Counted from the first letter of the stretch, positions 1-12,299 are shown. The stretch: DNA of 64,000 nucleotides from Druceiella hillmani (GCA_039881145.1 JAYKKI010000133.1:2746501-2810500); one strand, 5' to 3'. Notes: generated by a model not told the origin, from the letters alone. A program made the numbers and translations.

Positions 1-501
1 CTTATCACTATTGTCAATAATATCGAAACAAAGCGTTTCGTTTAATCTTTGAAAAGGTTTCTTTCTACACGATGACAGGTTTATTGATTTTTTTTATTTC
101 TTATATCTACAGACTCGTACAAAAATTACCAAATAAGGTTCGTTACATTTTTCACTCTACGTTACAGATCTTCACTGATTCAAATAATAATTTTATTTCA
201 GACGTAAAAATATACTCCTTAAAATTTATTTTCACTTTCATTAAATTATTTTCACTTCTTTAATTAATAACGCATATTGCACATTGCGTGGAGTACAGAT
301 ACGTTTTAAAATGCCTTCTGTGCCGTTCAAAGTGATATGTAATTAAATAAACTTTTCCTATAAAAATTGTGATTCCAATTAATAATTTAAAAGTTATAAA
401 TTGCATAAGTTAAAACATATCGCTTGAAAATTTTATTTCGCCTCCTTTAAACTATTTTCACTCCTTTAAATAATAACGCATGTTGTACCTACGCAAAGTG
501 T

Positions 502-564
<63 letters not shown>

Positions 565-3500
565 ATATGAGAAGGCCTTCAATGCATATTGTGGAATACA
601 AATCACGGCTATGTAAAGGTGGTTTCCTCATTAATTACTGAACATATTTAGTTTTGGTTTCCATTATTGGTCAGATTTATTCATGAGGACGATTATGGAC
701 AATTTATGGATAATTTATAAAAATTACTTAACCTGTGTCAATGAATGTTGATGAACGCGGAAAAAGTATACGTCAGAGAAGTATTTTTAAATTTTTAAAA
801 ATAACATCATGTAGTAAACATTATTCTGCTCTTAAATTGGAAAGGCACATGGGTATATAGTATATGAAGTCCATGGTAAATATCCTGTAAAAAAAGATGT
901 ATTCTTTTTCAACTCAATTTTCTAGAATCTATTGTACAAAACTTTCTCAATTACCAAATTAAAATTTTAAGTTGATTTTCCTCACCTTATATTAATAAAT
1001 TTTCCGATATTTACCCTAGTTTTATGATAAATAATTTAAAAATTCTGAGAATGTTTTAAGTACGTAAAATCCTACTCGCGGCCATACACGCATTTACACG
1101 AGAAGCGTCAAAGCGTAAAAAATGATTGCCTAATATAAGATGTCGAGGCCGACCTGTAGTGTTAGGTGTAATGAAGAGAAGATTTCGTTTTCAGAATTCC
1201 GTAAAAATAAAATTCATCCCTAGAATTACTTATATTTCGATTTAATCAAATGTAGGATAGAACAAGGAATCAAAGGTTATAGAAGCGGTAATATGTATGT
1301 ATGTGTACCACTAACTTCCATTTCAGTTACGTCTGTCTTCAAATAAACCTTGGATTTAACTCCACTTTTCTTCCTTTCTGATATATTTGAGAAATTAAGA
1401 ACTTAATTAAGACAAGCAAAAACTCATGTTGACAAATTTCACACTATGGTAGCGTTGTTAACATGCACTTACAAAAATGTTACAGCTGTTCGCCTAACGG
1501 CCACGCGCCAAGTAATTTAGATTGGAAGCAAATCGAACTTTATTTCAAAGAGGTTCACACACAATTTTTTTATATTTCTTGAAATAATGACCTTAGTTGA
1601 GTTAATACTTGACCATTAAATCGTCAAAATGTCTATTACTAGCGATCCATCCAGCATGGCACAGATAGGCAAGAATTTTTCTCGCATTAACATATCCCGT
1701 GTAAGTCCGTGCGTATCATTTTGCATACTTAAAACACCGATATATTTGTTTTAACTATTAGTTAAAGAGCCACTGTTTACAAGGGAAATTTAATCTATAT
1801 AAGTTGAGAAATATCACTATAAAATTTAATTTGATGAGAATTAAGACTATTTTGTCACAGAAAGCTCTAGGGAATTGAGTTAAAAAATTATCGTTTCTTA
1901 AAATTTAGACGTATATTATGAATTCTATGTAATATATACATGTATGCTGTCACTGAGTTCAATGTAGAATATTTTGAGGAGAACAATAATGCCATGAATT
2001 GTTTCCATATATCCCTAAAAATTTAGGTGCGTTACCCACAAACGCTTTTCCCCAACCTCGTTGATATTTGATATGAACCTTTCTCGTGAAATATTTTTTC
2101 CATTGGTGGAAACCAAAATAAATTCGTTTTGTAGTTACTGATAAAATAGCGCAAAAATGAACAGATGCACGTAGAGTGGAATTTCGTTTCATACGTGTAT
2201 TGCCATTACAGACGGTCCCTTCAATATGTTGCTAGTATATTTATTTTTTTGGCAATGTATTAGCGACTATTTATATGCATATGACTTACCAACATCTACC
2301 TATCCCAATAGTATAAAGAAAAAAAAACGGAAATTTCAATATAAAATACGAGTTTGGTTTCGATATTCTACCTGTTGGGAATGTAGTATTCTTGTAGATT
2401 TGTGCATTTCAAGTGCAACGATGACGGAAAATATATATAATACTCGCAAACCATAGCAAACGTAAAACTTTAAACGTTATAGAGACAGGAATAAACTATT
2501 TTGGAAAATCTAGTAAATAGTGGAAATGCAATATGTGGTCAGATCCAAAATTATTTATTTGTAAATTACATTTTGTAGATGATATACTTTGTGTCTTTCA
2601 TTATTTTCCTATAAACTTCATTATTATACTAAATTTTATCTAAGTATATAATCCAGTTATCGACCGACTCAATGAATGACTAATCCCTTACGAAATCTAC
2701 AGAACAATTACAGTTCTAGAAAGACTGAATTTCTTTGTTCATAAATTTTGTTTTGCGATAAAAAATGACGATATATAACCTAAGAAAATTAATCCAGCGG
2801 CGATTGAGGATAGTAAAAACTATTGACACACAAACAACATCCCTAGTTCCTCCAATAAGCGGAGCCTGTGGTGGAGTAACGGAGTGGCCGATGATCCTGG
2901 CTTCACTTTCATTAGTGATAACATAAAATGTATGGCCGTATTTTTATTTCTTGACCTAGGCCTAGACAGTATAACAGATTTTTTGAAAATGTTATGCCAA
3001 CATAGCTCATAATTTTAATTATCATATTAGATACTTTTTAACGACAGAATTAGCATAATTTATGTATGCTTAAAAAACACTGTTTCATCTCGATGCTTTT
3101 TTCTTTATTAGTAATAAAGATTTATTATTCAAATCTCAACAGATAGAACTACGCGTATATCAAAATTTAATTACTCCGATATCTACTACTAACTTAAACC
3201 GGAGTACTCTACCGATACGTCACCAGATAATGAGGCCATTGCAAGTCAAAGGCGTAATTTCGAACGATAAATTTTAAAATTGTTTTTAGAAGAACATTAT
3301 AATATTTGATGTTATTATAATAATTTTTTATTCCGGCAGATTAATTAAACAACATTTTTAATATAAACCTGAAACATATAGATACTTATTTCAATTTAAT
3401 TTATCTATTTAAAAAAAAACTTTTTTTTATTTGTGCAGAGGATAAATATCGTGATACTAGCTATTTCTAAAAAAAATAAAGGAAATTGTGTTTAAATTGT

Positions 3501-4290
3501 AAGATTACAATATACTATCAACACTTCAATAAATTTTAAAAAATGTACAGTAAAAAAAATTATTTAACATTATCTATCCGAATTAATCACATTTTTTATT
3601 TAGACATTGTACATAATTTTATTTTCTTATTTTTTGTTTTTCAAATCAAAATATCATTTTTATCCTTTATATTCATTAAAAAATATATTTGTATATGATT
3701 ATAAAATGCTCACATTCATTAAAAGACCCAAAGGAAGAAATAATTAGGAATTTTGTAATTGTAATAACAATTAATTTTGTAAATATAAATGTAATGTAAA
3801 TTTGTAAATATAAATGTGATAAGAGAAACATTTAGTAATTTTGTAAATGTAATACTTCGAACAAGATACCTTTGATTGTCACACTTTATAAAATTTAGCT
3901 CGTATTATTTAGAAATTAACTAATCAACAATAATAAAATTAAATACATTTACTTTAACAATATATGAATGAGGTAGTAATGATCCTCCCTCGTGTAATTT
4001 TTTATTAATTTTTAATCACATTTTTTTATCTGTATGGATTGGCTTATTTGATAAAACTAAATAATCAATGCACGTTTTATATGTATAATTGTTTAAATAT
4101 GTTCTGAGTAACATAAATTACACAGGATCTGAATATAAATTTACCAGCAATATAAATTTATACAGGATCTGAATTCGAACATTTAATAATACTTCTTTCG
4201 ATGTAGAAATGTTAAAGGTATTGCAATTTTTATTGATATTTTATTCATAACAATGCCAATTCTCTAATAATTTGCGGTTAAGATTCAGTA
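1..4290. other. AT-rich non-coding stretch
   Basis: I see no gene here. The short open frames (for example 72-263, 1959-2192 minus and 2226-2456) have no recognisable motif, are AT-driven in composition and are not supported by splice-site context. Apart from the TA microsatellite near 503-566 there are only small local direct repeats: two similar units around 3775-3825, and a duplicated segment of about 35 bp at about 4118-4175 containing CAGGATCTGAAT twice. Confidence 0.6.
503..566. repeat. (TA)n microsatellite
   Basis: Almost uninterrupted AT dinucleotide run with one G interruption near its 3' end. Eleven similar tracts occur across the window. Confidence 0.97.
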
Positions 4291-4301
4291 AAATTAAATT
4301 T

Positions 4302-4470
4302 ACTAAAAGAATCAGATGTGAGCGTTAACAGTAATAACAATTGAATTCCTAGTTTTGACTCCATCTCAAATACTTGTTTTAGTGAAACTAAATACTGCGA
4401 TCTGGCCATACTTCTATATTTACCAAAACGATCTTCTAAGGCATCAGTTTGCATTCTTTCGCGTATTTCG
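4302..4470 (-). pseudogene. P-element/THAP-type transposase C-terminal remnant
   Basis: Read on the minus strand, an open frame of about 55 codons (from about 4470 down to 4302) contains the string QTDALEDRFGKYRSMA followed by SQYLVSLKQVFEMESKL. I recognise the pattern D-x-L-E-x-R-F-G-x-Y-R-x-x-x-(G)-x-x-Y-x-V-S-x-x-Q-x-x-E-x-E-x-K-L from the C-terminal part of P-element/THAP9-like transposases in animals. Further upstream on the same strand (to about 4620) other frames give NAWPDYITGT, consistent with a frameshifted continuation. There is no start, no catalytic core and no terminal repeats in view, so this is a short 3' relic of a DNA transposon. Family assignment is from memory of the motif. 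Confidence 0.7.
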
Positions 4471-4479
4471 AATTAAAAT

Positions 4480-5950
4480 TTAATTCATTGCCCTTATATT
4501 CAGTTAATCGTAGAAAAGCATGAGTATATTGACTAAATGCTTTATGTATTTCTTTCATTCATTGATTATATTTTAAACTGTCCCAGTAATGTAATCAGGC
4601 CAAGCATTGCGTTGAAAACTTATGGTTTTCTTCGTTGTTGAAATAAAAATTGTAACTAATTTGTTCCTCTTTGAACCGAAGTTATATTTTTAACAAATAC
4701 TTTGAAGAGTTTTAGGATGACGCATATATAAGAAAGTAGAACTGTGCAGGTAACGATAAGTATGATATGACGTGAAATAAAATATTATAGACTGTAATAA
4801 TTTAAAAACTATGTAGAGTTCCATAGTCTATCTTTTTTGGGGTAAATAAAATTATTTCTTCACACAAAAAATTTACTTTTTTACATTTGACATCATTATA
4901 TAAGTTTATAAAAACGCAATTAAACATATCAAAAATATTAGAAAAAGTATTATCAAATTCTTTTTCTTAGAATTTTAATTTTTTAAAATATCGAGTACTG
5001 AGAAAATTCATTTAATATTACGAATCTTTTTTGGAAATCTTCGTTGTAATTTTTTTATCATTTTTTTTTCAAAGTTTGGTGAAACTGACATTTTAATGAC
5101 TTTAGACAAAGATATTATAACATATATTACTACATCATATTTCCTCACAGCAATCCAATACTCACTCGCCTCGTAGTTACATAAGCATTTTAGAAATTCA
5201 TAAAAACAGTCAAACATATTTTTTCATCATATTCGTTTTATCACTTAATACTTTCCCTTAGAACTAATTCCTATGTTTTATATCGAATATGTATACATTT
5301 TTGTTCCTTACTTGCTCTACAATGTCCCAGTGTACTTCAAAACCTAGTACAGTTTGAAAACAGTTGGCACAGTGCTGATAAATAAACGAGGTTTTTGTAA
5401 ATTTGTAACAACATTTTTGCCAGTATTTTCATCAAAAATTTCTGCAATATTACATTTTTTGTAAAACGTAGCTTGCATACTTTTAATAAAGTTAAAACAT
5501 ATCATTATTTTCGCGATACACGTAAACAGCCATTAAAATAATTTTAACATAAGTTTTAGTTCCTCATTTTAGCTTCAATTTTTTATTTTATGCAACAGGA
5601 AACTATAGGCTTGTTATGGCTGACATAATTCGTTCTACGATTCGGTATATAACACTTATTAACATTTTAAAACTTTAAAATAAACTAAATATAAAAAGGG
5701 GAGAAACAAAACTGCCAGATAACTGACGCTATCTCAATATTTGTTATTAGTTTTAATATGTGCCACTCGCAGCGTTGATTTACCAAAAATTTGTCTTGGT
5801 TGTTCATTAGTTAGCTGTTATGTGTTAAAATTACAAAAGGATCTTGTGTTCGTGAAGAAGAAATATTTACATGTACAAGTCTTGAATGGAAAAATGTAAT
5901 TAGATCAGTGGAAATGTGGCAGTAAAATTAATGGAAAACGGTCAGTAGTA
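4480..5950. other. AT-rich non-coding stretch
   Basis: No gene recognised. The minus-strand frame at 5008-5217 has no motif. The last 100 bases may belong to the 5' part of the following transposon, but I cannot place a boundary. Confidence 0.5.
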
Positions 5951-5959
5951 TAAGCATAG

Positions 5960-6912
5960 GGAGTGTTTTTATTTAAATTGAGAACTCGGAATTCAGAGAA
6001 TATTTGCTTTGAAATATCCTCAACGAGTCTCAGTAGGCAATTGAAGGTTTTGAGAGAGATATTGTACCAGCTCCGTTTGGAATATATGCAAAAGGTAGAG
6101 AAAATCTTATTAACAATGAAACATCTCATTTCGCAAAACACCTACTGGAATTTAGAGAAAGTTCTCTTGGTTTAATTTTTGGCGGTACTCACATAGCGCA
6201 TGATAAAAATAGGAACAATATTTACTAAAGAAAATCTTACAATAGACAGAAGAAAACACCATTCTGTAAACAATTTACCATTTTTATAACAAATGGCTAT
6301 GTAATAGTAGATATAAGAGGTTCCTACAATGGAACAATGATTGATGCAACAATTATGAAAAGTATATTAGAAGAACCTAATGAATTAAGAACGCTTCTAC
6401 AACCAGGTGAAATATGCATTGTTAATAGCGTTTTCCGTGACGTGGTTGATTATTAAAAGATCAAGGTTACCAAGTATTTATGCCGGCTTTGAAAGGTAAA
6501 AGAGCACAGTTAATAGTAAACAGTAGCAGAGGCAAATGCATTACGATTTATAAGTAAAGTACATTGAGCTGTTGAAATTGTACATTACGCTATTAGCAAA
6601 AAACAATATTTCTTACATAATGTTCTGGACAAAAAACTTTCACCTGTGGCAAAATCATTGTGCGCAATAGCTGAATTTTTAAATAACACATTTGATAAAA
6701 GATCGAACTCTAAAATTGAACTTGCCAACATTATTATTGTCTTTGCAAAGGAGCGTCAAAATCAACAGAATACATTGCAAAAATTGGTAGAAAATGATAA
6801 ATTAATTCGACGTAGAAAACCTTACCTAAAATTATCTTTAACTTGTCTAATGAATTTTCCAGAAATGAGTGAAACTGATTTTATAACATTATTTACTGGT
6901 ACTTATCAATAA
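5960..6912 (+). pseudogene. ISL2EU/Harbinger-like DDE transposase pseudogene
   Basis: Joining three reading frames gives a nearly continuous DDE transposase of the ISL2EU (PIF/Harbinger-related) type. The frames carry, in order: FLFKLRTRNSENI and SLSRQLKVLREIL (N-terminal region, 5963-6090); LIFGGTHIAH, where the usual DGT of the first catalytic Asp reads GGT (about 6170-6205); KPF-like KQFTIFITNGYVIVDIRGSYNGT (6275-6340, another frame); ICIVNSVFRDVVDY, where the usual VDRGFRD reads VNSVFRD, so the second Asp is Asn (about 6410-6455); GYQVFMPALKGKRAQL (6468-6520); ANALRFISKVH-stop-AVEIVH, which keeps the catalytic-region Glu (about 6535-6590); then CAIAEFLNNTF and the terminal FPEMSETDFITLFTGTYQ ending at 6912. 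Two of the three acidic residues are lost, there are at least two in-frame stops (after VDY; inside KVH-AVE) and several frameshifts. The element is dead. An N-terminal THAP domain, common in this family, is not visible. Confidence 0.88.
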
Positions 6913-7031
6913 ATTGTCAAATGCAGTATGTTATCTTGCTGAAATAATGTCTGATAACGAATTATCTTGATTTCTTAAAAGATATCAAAAATAGTATAAA
7001 AGTGGATAACCCAACAAAATCAGGCTATCAT

Positions 7032-7420
7032 ATGAAATTAATTTATAAAATTGTTTGCTACAGTATAGTTATTGCTATATACGTCAGCTAAGGTACACAT
7101 ATGAAATTAATTTATAAATTTTTTTGCTGTAGTATTGTTACTGCTATATACGTCAGCTAAGGTACACATATGAAATTAATTTATAAAATTGTTTGCTGCA
7201 GTATAGTTATTGCTATATACGTCAGCTAAGGTACACATATGAAATTAATTTATAAATTTTTTTGCTGTAGTATTGTTACTGCTATATACGTCAGCTAAGG
7301 TACACATATGAAATTAATTTATAAAAATGTTTGCTGCAGTATAGTTACTGTTATATACGTCAGCTGTGGTACATATGTGAAATTAATTTATAAAAATTTA
7401 TGCTGCAGTATATTTACCGA
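7032..7420. repeat. 69-bp tandem array, about 5.6 copies, ABAB pattern
   Basis: ATGAAATTAATTTATAAA recurs at 7032, 7101, 7170, 7239, 7308 and (as GTGAAATTAA) 7377, exactly 69 bases apart each time. Copies 2 and 4 appear identical over the unit, and copies 1 and 3 differ from each other by one base but from 2 and 4 at several positions. The array therefore has a 138-bp higher-order unit. Copy 5 is more diverged and copy 6 is truncated. The array starts about 120 bases after the end of the transposase relic, so it may be its 3' subterminal region. Confidence 0.95.
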
Positions 7421-7429
7421 ATTTTACTA

Positions 7430-7985
7430 ACCTATAGATTTGCTTTCTATGCTTTCTATACCTATGCAACTCTAGATGTGGCCTTGTTCTATCACGGCGC
7501 GTAAGCACGGCGCAGCCCATCGTGGTTGCCTGACCCACTTGGTTAAGTTTAAAAAGAAAGCATAGATTTAAAAATAAACACAACACTTATGCGTCATAAA
7601 TTCAGACTCTGCAATTATTTTTAGCAATTTCTCAAACGAATATCCTTTTATAATTAAATTTAGTCAAAACATCGTTTCGTAATTGTTGACTTGAAAATTT
7701 TATAAAAATGAACTCTGACCGCGAAAAAATGCCACATAAATCACATTTAAGCTTGTATGATAATTGAATTAATTAAAATGAAATGTTTTACGCCGTAGTT
7801 CAAGGTCGCCAAGATGAGACTTATTTCGCACGCGATGTTTGTATTTCGGGTATTGACAAACCATTTATTTACTGGGTATTGATATTTATGTCAGAAATTA
7901 CCACAGGTTATATGCTATAATATGTTTCTGATTTAATCTAAATATATATATATATATTGTTTTCTAGAAGTATTTTCGAAACATG
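7430..7985. other. Non-coding stretch with a GC-richer island
   Basis: Bases about 7470-7545 are clearly GC-richer than their surroundings. On the minus strand they lie in an open frame of 62 codons that I cannot assign. A short (TA)n run is at 7941-7957. Nothing else is recognisable. Confidence 0.4.
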
Positions 7986-7990
7986 ATGCA

Positions 7991-8073
7991 TTTGAAGGAA
8001 TTGTCTTCCATTCCATAAACTTTGCATATCTCATTCAAATTTTATGGAATGGAAAACAATCGTCATTTCAAAA
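7991..8073. repeat. Long imperfect hairpin (about 35-nt arms)
   Basis: The left arm (from TTTGAAGGAATTGT through TTCCATTCCATAAACTTTG) pairs with the right arm (from CAAATTTTATGGAATGGAA to ACGATTGT-type and CATTTCAAA), leaving a loop of about 11 bases. Mismatches and one bulge are scattered, so the fold resembles a microRNA precursor or a tiny foldback transposon. I cannot tell which from sequence alone. Confidence 0.75.
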
Positions 8074-8074
8074 A

Positions 8075-10195
8075 AGTGATTGCAAGATAACCGATAAGTA
8101 ATAAAATGCATTAATGTCATATTATTTATTTGTCTGTTATATATTTATTTATATACGTATCATATAGTAACCATTAAATAAATGTGGATACAATTTTCAG
8201 AATATGTAAATTAACATTTAGTAATATTAAGTCTTTTCTTCATCGCAATCGTTTCACGTAATCTAAAGATATGGGAATTAGTATTTATTAAAATTAATTT
8301 TATTACGTTGGTACAATTACAAAAAATGCCTAGCTACTCGATGCGTAGTATAATGTACAGCATATAGTTTAGTGAATAAATATGTAACACAGTACACTTC
8401 ACAAAGTGTATACTGGTATATATAGTTGGCTACGTGTATTTTAAGCTGCAAAATGAAGTTTTCGACCTATTTTTTTTTTTATAAATTGGCGAAAACAGCG
8501 TGGTTAGAAATTAAGTGTGGAGTAATTCGTGAGGGGTGAAAAATACTCGAATAAGAAACTAGATTGCTGGTAAATGCAGAAGGGCAAGTATTGTTATTGG
8601 TCCTCATTGCCACATAATTTTCTTCCATACTGTAGGTATATGATTGAAAATTACTTTGTTCATCAATTTACTTATTATTTGAATCTATTGTCAGTATTTT
8701 TAATATATTTACTTTTGTGGGTTTAATATTAAAGAGGAATAGTTCTGTTGTACGTACTTTATTGTCTGCATTTATAATAAAATTTTAGAAATAGGCTATT
8801 TCCACATCAAAAGTACTTACGAAAAAATGAGTTAAAAGAGTGTCATAGAAGTAATAGAAAATAAAATCGTTATTTTTGAATTTTTTTCTGTTTGCTCATC
8901 AAGCAATTGATTTATTTACGCATAACGGTAAAAGAACTAAAAATATTTCTGTTGGATTTGGGGATAATTGCTGTTTCTGAGTTTTGGCAATGGCTATATT
9001 ATAAGGCTATGTCTCCTTGTAAACGACCAATTAAAACGAAGATAGGGTAGTTGTATATTTCAAAATAAAGATTACTTCAAAAAAAAGTATACCTTTGTTA
9101 TTGTCATAAAACATAATATTTTGTACGTTAATCTTGCAATTAACTTAATAATATTTTATGAAGTTTCGTAAGAAAGTAGTCTCGAACATGGCTCTCGGCT
9201 GGTCAATAGTATTTCTATAATTTTTAAAATTTTATAGTCGATTTACATTTATTTTCTTTTATTTTAAAATAATATTACAGTGGATGGGGTTAATTAATAA
9301 TTAATTCTTTTTCACATTATTTACAACTTTTTACACTTGAGGTTAAGGTTATCAATATGATCGATGACGATTTCTAATATAATAGTAAGCTTTTAATTAA
9401 AGAAAAATTATATACGTTTACCCGATACAAAAAGATCATTCAAACAATATTACTAATATCTAGCCTAGATATTTGTTTAGATATTGAAAAAGAAATATTT
9501 TTTGACACCGTCCTTATAGTGACAAAGATTTTCTATGGATTTCAAAGTGAATATAATTTGAAACAAAATATATGCCTAACGTAGGGCATCGTATTTCGGT
9601 TTGTTAACACCCGAAGGTACTTAGTAGCGTACAGTCTGTATCCTTATATTTGTAGACGTGGTAATTAAGCTGCGTAGCATTGCACAATTTTTTTTATCTA
9701 AAATTGAGGCAAACACATTTAATTTTATTGTTTATGGAATAATTTCTTAAACATCTTATTTGTCAAATATTTTACATCAAAAATTCAGCTCATATATTTT
9801 TTAAGTGCTAATATTCTTTTTTAATTATTAAAACATTCTATTAAAATATTAGAAGAGAAAAAAAAACGTCCGTAAGAGAAATATAACATAAAACCAACTC
9901 TCCGTTTAGTGATGTCCAACAAATTGTCCATTACAAAAATTTATTTAAAATATCTTACTTTAAAAAAGTTTACATAATAAATTGACTCTTCCTTGCTTTA
10001 TATTGCTTAACAATATTAGAAACAAGAAAAAGGAAACCCAATCTTTAAAAAGTATCTTCGAAAATAATAAAAAAAAAGAAACACGAAAGAAACAAAAAAG
10101 AGAAAATAAAACGGAATAAAGTAGTGACAAACAAACCACATTGGGCTTGTAAAGCTTATAAGCAAGCATACATATTTTTCTTCTAATTATATATA
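8075..10195. other. AT-rich non-coding stretch
   Basis: No gene or repeat recognised. The minus-strand open frame at 9960-10169 is a low-complexity translation (Phe, Leu, Ser, Lys) of an AT/purine-rich tract. Confidence 0.6.
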
Positions 10196-10200
10196 TGATC

Positions 10201-10307
10201 TATTTAAATGAATTTGAGGCAGTCCGATTTTAGGAATGCTTACAAGATATTATACCTTGTATAATATCTTGTAAGCAATGAAATGCAAGGTGTATTTCAT
10301 TTAAATA
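10201..10307. repeat. Nested foldback with a perfect 17-bp inner stem
   Basis: The inner arms 10238-10254 (GCTTACAAGATATTATA) and 10260-10276 are exact reverse complements separated by 5 bases. Outer arms 10201-10212 (TATTTAAATGAA) and 10296-10307 are also exact reverse complements. The 107-bp unit is symmetrical and looks like a very small foldback element or an extruding palindrome. Confidence 0.85.
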
Positions 10308-10309
10308 CC

Positions 10310-10935
10310 AAACCAAAATTATGTTATGATTTAATATAATTTCGTAGCAGTAATTACTAATACCATTAATTTGATTCGATTCTTTTTTTAGTTGTCATAT
10401 AAATGAAAAAATAATAAACATTTAATTCTTAATTTGAGTCCCTACTAAGGAAACAAAAAGCCACTTGCGTAAAATTTAAACTCGCCATAAATTTTGTTCA
10501 TAGAGGTCACTGATCATGGATATCACACACAGCTTCGTAATTGCAACAGAATTCCATGAGATTATTCGGATACAGAACCCTCAAAATATTACTCGCTTTG
10601 TCTTTAAAAGCAAAAATGTCATTCCTAATTAATTTGATGTTGGACAAATTACATGAGAATGGAATTATTGATGAAACAAAATTTTCTTTAAGGAAGGTGT
10701 AAAATCTCATTTAAGCAGAACCTAGAAGAAGGTTCAGATTTTATTTTTGTTTGAGTAGTTAGAAATAAAGAGAACAGAAATTTGAATAGGGTGATAAAGA
10801 AAATAACTGAATTTAAATATCAGAATAATTCTAATTTGATGAATTAGGAAGAAAGCACAGAAGAAAATGTAAATCTGTGTATATTTGATTCATAATGTCG
10901 AATAATTTCATAAAAAAGTATGATAAAATTCGACA
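10310..10935. other. Non-coding stretch
   Basis: Nothing recognisable. The minus-strand frame at 10507-10710 has no motif I know. Confidence 0.5.
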
Positions 10936-10939
10936 TCGA

Positions 10940-11165
10940 TTATCCACCATATTTCACTTCTTCACTTATGTTATCATTATCTGCATAAGCTGGAAGACGT
11001 GAACTGCCGAACAGAGGTCTCCCTATAAATTCCCACAAAGGTCGATCCACTGTCGCTTGCATCCAACGGCTTACCGCGACCTTTATCAGATCATTTGTCC
11101 ATAGTCCCATTTTGCCTTTTCCGGTACCTGGTTGCCATTTTAGAACTCGACAACCATTTAATGAT
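10940..11165 (-). pseudogene. RTE-like non-LTR retrotransposon C-terminal tail
   Basis: On the minus strand an open frame of about 75 codons runs from about 11165 to a TAA at 10942-10940. It reads RVLKWQPGTGKGK, then GLWTNDLIKVAVSRWMQ, then ATVDRPLWEFIGRPLF. This matches the tail common to RTE/BovB-type LINE polyproteins of insects, where a V-L-x-W-x-P-x-x-G-x-R-x-x-G-x-P-x-x-R-W-x-D-D motif is followed by KVAG-x-x-W-x-x-x-A-x-D-R-x-x-W. Here the usual R-W-x-D-D is replaced by LWTND, and the usual EAYVQQW ending is lost. No reverse transcriptase core is present, as expected for a fragment. Family assignment is from memory. Confidence 0.65.
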
Positions 11166-11205
11166 AAGATCGGTAGAAAAATTGTGTCCTACCGATCTCA
11201 TTATT
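11160..11205. repeat. Hairpin, 17-nt arms
   Basis: AATGATAAGATCGGTAG (11160-11176) pairs with 11189-11205 with two mismatches around a 12-base spacer. It abuts the upstream (5') side of the LINE tail fragment. Confidence 0.8.
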
Positions 11206-11209
11206 ACTT

Positions 11210-12295
11210 ATCATATTTTATAGATATATGTTATTGTTGATTTTGCAGCAAACTATGGGAAAGAATATGCTCGGGGACATAGTCCTTTCTATAATATTTT
11301 TGAGTGAATTTAATCATTTCATTTTGAAAAAAGTACTTTCTATTACAAAATATTGTGAGTTGAATTTATTTCTTTGTATAAACATGGACAATAACCTCAT
11401 TTTATTTCATGTTCTAAAAGTAAACCATCGAAATTTAAATAAAGTTTTATACTTTATTCTAAATATTTAACCAACTTCAAATAATATTTGAAGTTGGAAT
11501 GTACTCATTTGAGTCTGTCTCATTTGTGTGTGAGTGTGCATGTACGTAAGAGAGGAGGAAGGCATCTACTTGACACCGATTTAAAAAAATCTCTAGTCGT
11601 AGCAATATTTTACGAATTTATTTCTTTTCCGAAAGAATATTGTACTCCAAAATTTCCAATTCTATACCTTTCAATACGCTTCTCATTCGAAGTAATTTGA
11701 AGTCGGTTCAATTTTTCTGTAAAAAAGTCTAAATTTAAAAATTTTTATTTTTTTAATTTTTGGTGCCTATAATATTCTATGTGTACTAAGAATGTAATGA
11801 ACTTACTATAAGTTCAATATCAATAACATCTCAATTGACACACATACACGCATACGTAGGGACATATTAAACTTTCGTATACTCGTCTCAGACCGAAAGT
11901 TGATCTCGTCTGTATTATTGTAATTATATACTAGTATTGCTAATTTTTGTTTTAAATAACTAGTTATAATTTAATAAAAAAACTGGAAAAAATATTAGCA
12001 CTTTAATTTCATTTGGTAGAAACAGTCTTTGAAATCAGCCTCTTAAAAATAACTTAATTTTTGGTATTTTCAGTTAAATAACCAAATTAACCTTTTTTTG
12101 AGTTAACTCAAAAAATAAACTATGAAATATAGTAAAGGGATAAAAGCATAAAAACGTATTAATCTCTAATACTTTCATCAGTGTAACAATCGACACATAC
12201 CATAATTGTATGCTCGAGGCAAAAATATTTTCTGTATTTCATGCAATTGTATCGTATTTTTCGGTTATCCTTTAAATAGAAGAATGAAAAAAGAC
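11210..12295. other. Non-coding stretch with a short palindrome
   Basis: A perfect 12-bp inverted repeat with a 3-base loop lies at 11471-11497 (CCAACTTCAAAT arms). At about 11693-11712 the related string TTTGAAGTCGGTTCAA occurs, so 11471-11712 could be a small element with related ends. The frames at 11228-11470 and 11488-11700 lie across this area and show no motif. Nothing else is recognisable. Confidence 0.4.
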
Positions 12296-12299
12296 TTGC

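Noticed and set aside
7470..7586. GC-richer minus-strand open frame of 62 codons with QVGQATTMGCAVL
   Set aside because: It vaguely recalls a CAP-domain motif, but the conserved residues on both sides are missing. Position next to a transposon and tandem array suggests repeat DNA.
9960..10169. Membrane-like minus-strand frame rich in Phe and Leu
   Set aside because: Derived from a purine-rich/AT-rich low-complexity tract. Hydrophobicity alone is not evidence of a gene.
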